Source: AG-12 sp027339635 (GTDB lineage Bacteria; Chloroflexota; Dormibacteria; Aeolococcales; Bog-877). From it: a stretch of 7,176 bases of DNA. Positions 4,928 through 7,176 of the stretch are shown here, one piece after another. The translations under genes and the position numbers were made by a program. The notes beneath the pieces are model-generated. The model saw only the letters and a program-made list of their open reading frames with translations, made no database searches and was not told the origin of the DNA. How positions within the stretch are numbered: position 1 is the first letter of the stretch; every line of letters begins with the position of its first letter. Location of the stretch: positions 1 through 7,176 of the forward strand of contig DAHWNZ010000094.1 in assembly GCA_027339635.1 (NCBI GenBank). Direction: 5' to 3'.

Positions 4928-6121
4928 CTAGCCGCCCAGCCCGAGCAGCCGCTCCACGTCCTCGGCCGCCCCTCGACGCTGAGCCTCGCCGACGTGGGTG
5001 TAGCGCTCAAGGGTCATGGCCGAGGTCGCGTGGCCAAGGCGCGCCTGCGCCACCTTCGGGTGGACCCCGGCGTCCGCAAGGAGCGAGGCGGCGGTGTGAC
5101 GGGCGCTGTGGAAGGGGATGGGCGGCACCCCCGCCCGCCGGAGCAGCGCCGCCCAGGCGCTGGCCAGCGGCGTGGTGGGCAGAGACCGCCCCAGTGGTGT
5201 GGTGAAGACCAGGCCACCCTCGAAGACGATCTTGGTCCCGGCCACCGGGAGGCGAACCTCCTGCCACTGGTCCCCGGCCTCCAGCCGCTCGGCGGCCTGG
5301 CGGGCCTTGTGGGAGCGCATGGCGGTAGCGACTGCCGCAGCGATGGGAACGGCGCGGCGTGAGCTGGAGGACTTCGGCTCCGCCAGGCTCCCGTCTGGCT
5401 GGAGGGTGTAGTGGACCTCCACTACTCCGCCGTCAAGATCCACGGCATCCCATCGGAGCGCCAGCAGTTCGCCCCGGCGCAGCCCGGCGGTGATCGCCAG
5501 TAGCCACAGAGCCTCCAGGCGGTCCACGTGAGCGGCGTCGATGACAAGGCGAACCTGCTGGGCGTCGAGGTGAGCGGCTTCGCGGCCGGAGAGTCGCGGT
5601 AGGTCGATGAGGGAGGCGTCGGCTACGTTGCGACCCACCTTCCCCCAAGAGAGAGCGCGGCTCAGCGCCCGGTGCAGCACGGCGTGAGCCAGACGAACCG
5701 TGGCCGGGGACTTGCCCTCGGTGAGCAGGCGGCCGTAGAGGGCCTGAAGGTGCTCGGGCTGGAGATCGACCAGGCGGCGTTTGCCAAGGGTTGGGATGAG
5801 GTAGTCGGTGACTGCCTGGTGGTAGCGCCGTTGCGACCCCGGCCGGAGGGAAGGGGCGACCCCCGGCCACCACTCCTCCTCCAGGAAGGCGGCGACGGTG
5901 GTCGAGCCCTTGGGCATCGGCAGCCCCTTGTCCCGGCCCTGGAGGGCCTCGCGCAGTTTGCGACTGGCCTCGGCCTTTGTCTTGGCGTAGAGGGCGCGGC
6001 GAACCCAGCGGCCATCCTGGCGGACGTATAGGCGAGCCTCCCAGCGACCATCCCGCCTGTGACTGACGGTGCCCTCGCCATTGGCCCGGACTCGGCGCCT
6101 AGATGTGGTGCCCTCGGTCAC
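4928..6121 (-). CDS. int: Tyrosine recombinase (phage / integrative-element integrase)
   Basis: A complete 397-residue site-specific integrase that cuts and rejoins DNA at attachment sites through a covalent 3'-phosphotyrosine intermediate. The N-terminal part (about 10-60) matches the arm-binding AP2-like domain, with NGEGTVSHRRDGRWEARLYV followed by a KTKAEASRKL helix. Residues about 73-170 form the SAM-like core-binding domain (AAFLEEEWW, SLRPGSQRRYHQAV, LQALYGRLL). The catalytic domain (about 180-385) shows the full set: Arg215 in AGLRRGELL, Lys250 in PKSSSSRR, His338 and Arg341 in FHSARHTAA, His364 in LGH, and nucleophile Tyr374 in LERYTHV. Length and order are normal for actinobacterial phage and integrative-element integrases. 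GTG 6121 follows a run of six G (6128-6133) at 6-nt spacing, which supports the start; the stop is TAG at 4928-4930. No excisionase gene is visible next to it. It is probably transcribed alone, since the IS occupies the DNA just upstream. Confidence 0.95.
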   Translation of the reverse strand: MTEGTTSRRRVRANGEGTVSHRRDGRWEARLYVRQDGRWVRRALYAKTKAEASRKLREALQGRDKGLPMPKGSTTVAAFLEEEWWPGVAPSLRPGSQRRYHQAVTDYLIPTLGKRRLVDLQPEHLQALYGRLLTEGKSPATVRLAHAVLHRALSRALSWGKVGRNVADASLIDLPRLSGREAAHLDAQQVRLVIDAAHVDRLEALWLLAITAGLRRGELLALRWDAVDLDGGVVEVHYTLQPDGSLAEPKSSSSRRAVPIAAAVATAMRSHKARQAAERLEAGDQWQEVRLPVAGTKIVFEGGLVFTTPLGRSLPTTPLASAWAALLRRAGVPPIPFHSARHTAASLLADAGVHPKVAQARLGHATSAMTLERYTHVGEAQRRGAAEDVERLLGLGG

Positions 6122-6160
6122 TGACTGCCCCCCTAAGTCGGCCTCTCTGTCTTGTTCAGA

Positions 6161-7176
6161 CCCTGACCCTGATATTGCAACGAACCATCAGCAGGGGCTG
6201 CTGGCAGTGGCTGGAGTCCCGGATGGGGCAGCTGGTGTGGCGTTACGGAGGTGCGCGGAAGGGCGGAGGAGGTAGGGGCGCCCGGAGCGGCACGGTTTGG
6301 TGGGGTGTGAGCCTGATTGCGGGCAGGTCGAAGCTGCCGTTGGCGGCTGCTGGGGCGGCGACGTGGGGCTTGACGGAAGGTCAGGCGAAGGTCGGTAAGA
6401 GGCGCAGCCGCTGCAGAGCGGCCAGGAAAGCCAGGGCATGTGGGTAGGCCCGGGGCAGGCGCAGGAGTAGCCGCCGACCATGCCGGACCACCTTGGCGGC
6501 TACGTTGAAGAAGCTCAGCCGCAGCCGCTTGCCGCGGCGGTTCGGAAACTCTCCGGTAGTGCCAGCACCCGGACCCAACGGGCGATGTTGTAGGCCAGGG
6601 CCGCCGCCTGCCACCAGAGCCAGTTGCCAAAGAAGTTGCGCACCGGGGCGTGGTTCAAGCCGAAGTCGCCCTTGAGCTGGCGCAGCGCCTCCTCCGGACC
6701 GCCTCCCCGGAGCCGATGGTGGTGCTCCACCACCTCGGCTCTGGCCAACCAGCCCGGGATGTTGGTGATGATGGCGTGGAAGCGCCAGCCGTCCAAGTCT
6801 TCCAGGGTGAGCTGCTCTCCAGCCTGGACCGGTTGTCGGCGCACGATCATCCGCAGGCTCCGCCCGGCGAAGCAGAAGTCGCACTCGGCGATCTCGGATC
6901 CCTTGTCCTCCTCGGCCCCGATGGCCGGCACCCAGGTCGTTGCCGGATCGCTTGCCAGGAGAACGATCGCCGCCTGGACCCTCGTGGTCTTCTTGGCCGT
7001 GATGGTGAAGACCATGTTGTGGCGCTCGGCCGCTTCGACCACCTCTTCTTCGTAGCCGGCCGAGTCGACCCGCAGCCACAGCTGGTAGCGGCCGCGGACC
7101 TCGACGGGCACGGCGCTCACGCACTCGTCGACGAAGCTGCCCATCGCCCGGCCGGGATTCGCGTTGCCCCCCCGGG
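6161..7176 (-). mobile_element. IS1380-family insertion sequence, 3' part, cut by the window edge
   Basis: The transposase-like gene identifies the element; its other end lies beyond 7176. The inner boundary is uncertain. About 210 bases after the transposase stop the plus strand carries CCCTGATATTGCAACG (6167-6182), preceded by another CCCTGA (6161-6166). This is a plausible terminal inverted repeat, because the family often ends in a CC-initiated, AT-containing repeat. It cannot be confirmed without the opposite end and the short target duplication. If correct, the element stops about 40 bases upstream of the integrase start. Confidence 0.45.
6381..7176 (-). pseudogene. IS1380-family DDE transposase, 5'-partial and frameshifted
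   Basis: The C-terminal part of a DDE transposase, which would nick and join the IS ends. The reading frame enters from beyond the window edge without an initiator; GNANPGRAMGSFVDEC is in-frame sequence before and through ATG 7144, so that ATG is internal. Family marks are LRVDSAGY (second catalytic Asp), a TITAK strand, ITNIP, and HRLRGGGPEEALRQLKGDFG followed by NFFGNWLWWQAAALAYNIARWVRVLALP. The glutamate in the PEEA segment fits the catalytic Glu. This frame then runs out of homology and stops at 6515. The expected C-terminus (GKRLRLSFFNVAAKVV, then LRLPRAYPHALAFLAAL) continues in the -1 frame and stops at 6381. The switch lies around 6535-6550, consistent with loss of one base. No slippery heptamer is evident, so a disabling mutation or a sequence error is more likely than programmed frameshifting. 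Confidence 0.85.

Noticed and set aside
6133..6630. 165-codon minus-strand ORF covering the transposase end and the IS tail
   Set aside because: It is out of frame with the recognisable transposase segments and is very rich in Pro, Ala and Arg. Its last part is probably just the non-coding IS tail.

Overview
The window looks like high-GC actinobacterial DNA. The protein-coding strands are rich in Ala, Gly, Arg, Pro and Val. GTG starts are common: the GntR regulator, the beta-propeller lipoprotein and the integrase all appear to use one. Three of the six recognisable genes encode short actinobacterial-style lipoproteins. The content is accessory (a regulator, secreted lipoproteins, an integrase and an IS), and no housekeeping gene fixes the genus. 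This lineage call is inferred from composition and gene types only.

Layout from left to right. (1) 49-834, minus strand: a complete GntR/HutC-type transcriptional regulator with a UTRA ligand domain. (2) 835-1239: a non-coding regulatory stretch with several short palindromes, ending in a sigma70-like promoter. (3) 1279-1950, plus strand: a small predicted lipoprotein of unknown function. (4) 1951-2460: about 500 bases with no convincing gene, possibly a decayed minus-strand coding region. (5) 2461-2970, minus strand: a second small lipoprotein whose C-terminal half resembles a carboxypeptidase-regulatory-like beta-sandwich. (6) 3249-4487, minus strand: a third lipoprotein, a BNR/Asp-box (Ycf48-like) beta-propeller. 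(7) 4503-4927: a non-coding stretch packed with repeats, including a 12-bp tandem repeat, inverted repeats, an apparent integrase terminator and a 10-bp direct repeat. It is the best candidate for the recombination and control region of the neighbouring integrase. (8) 4928-6121, minus strand: an intact tyrosine recombinase (phage or integrative-element integrase) with all catalytic residues visible. (9) About 6161 to the right edge: the 3' portion of an IS1380-family insertion sequence. Its transposase is cut by the window edge and carries a -1 frameshift near its C-terminus.

How the parts relate. The integrase, the repeats beside it and the IS mark the right half as the edge of a mobile or formerly mobile region. 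The three lipoproteins are in different orientations and do not form one operon; 2461-2970 and 3249-4487 share a strand but are about 280 bases apart. They share a plan: an N-terminal lipobox followed by a beta-rich extracytoplasmic domain. Nothing directly ties the GntR regulator to them. I see no CRISPR array, tRNA, rRNA, toxin-antitoxin pair or recognisable defence system. The most distinctive feature is the repeat cluster beside the integrase.
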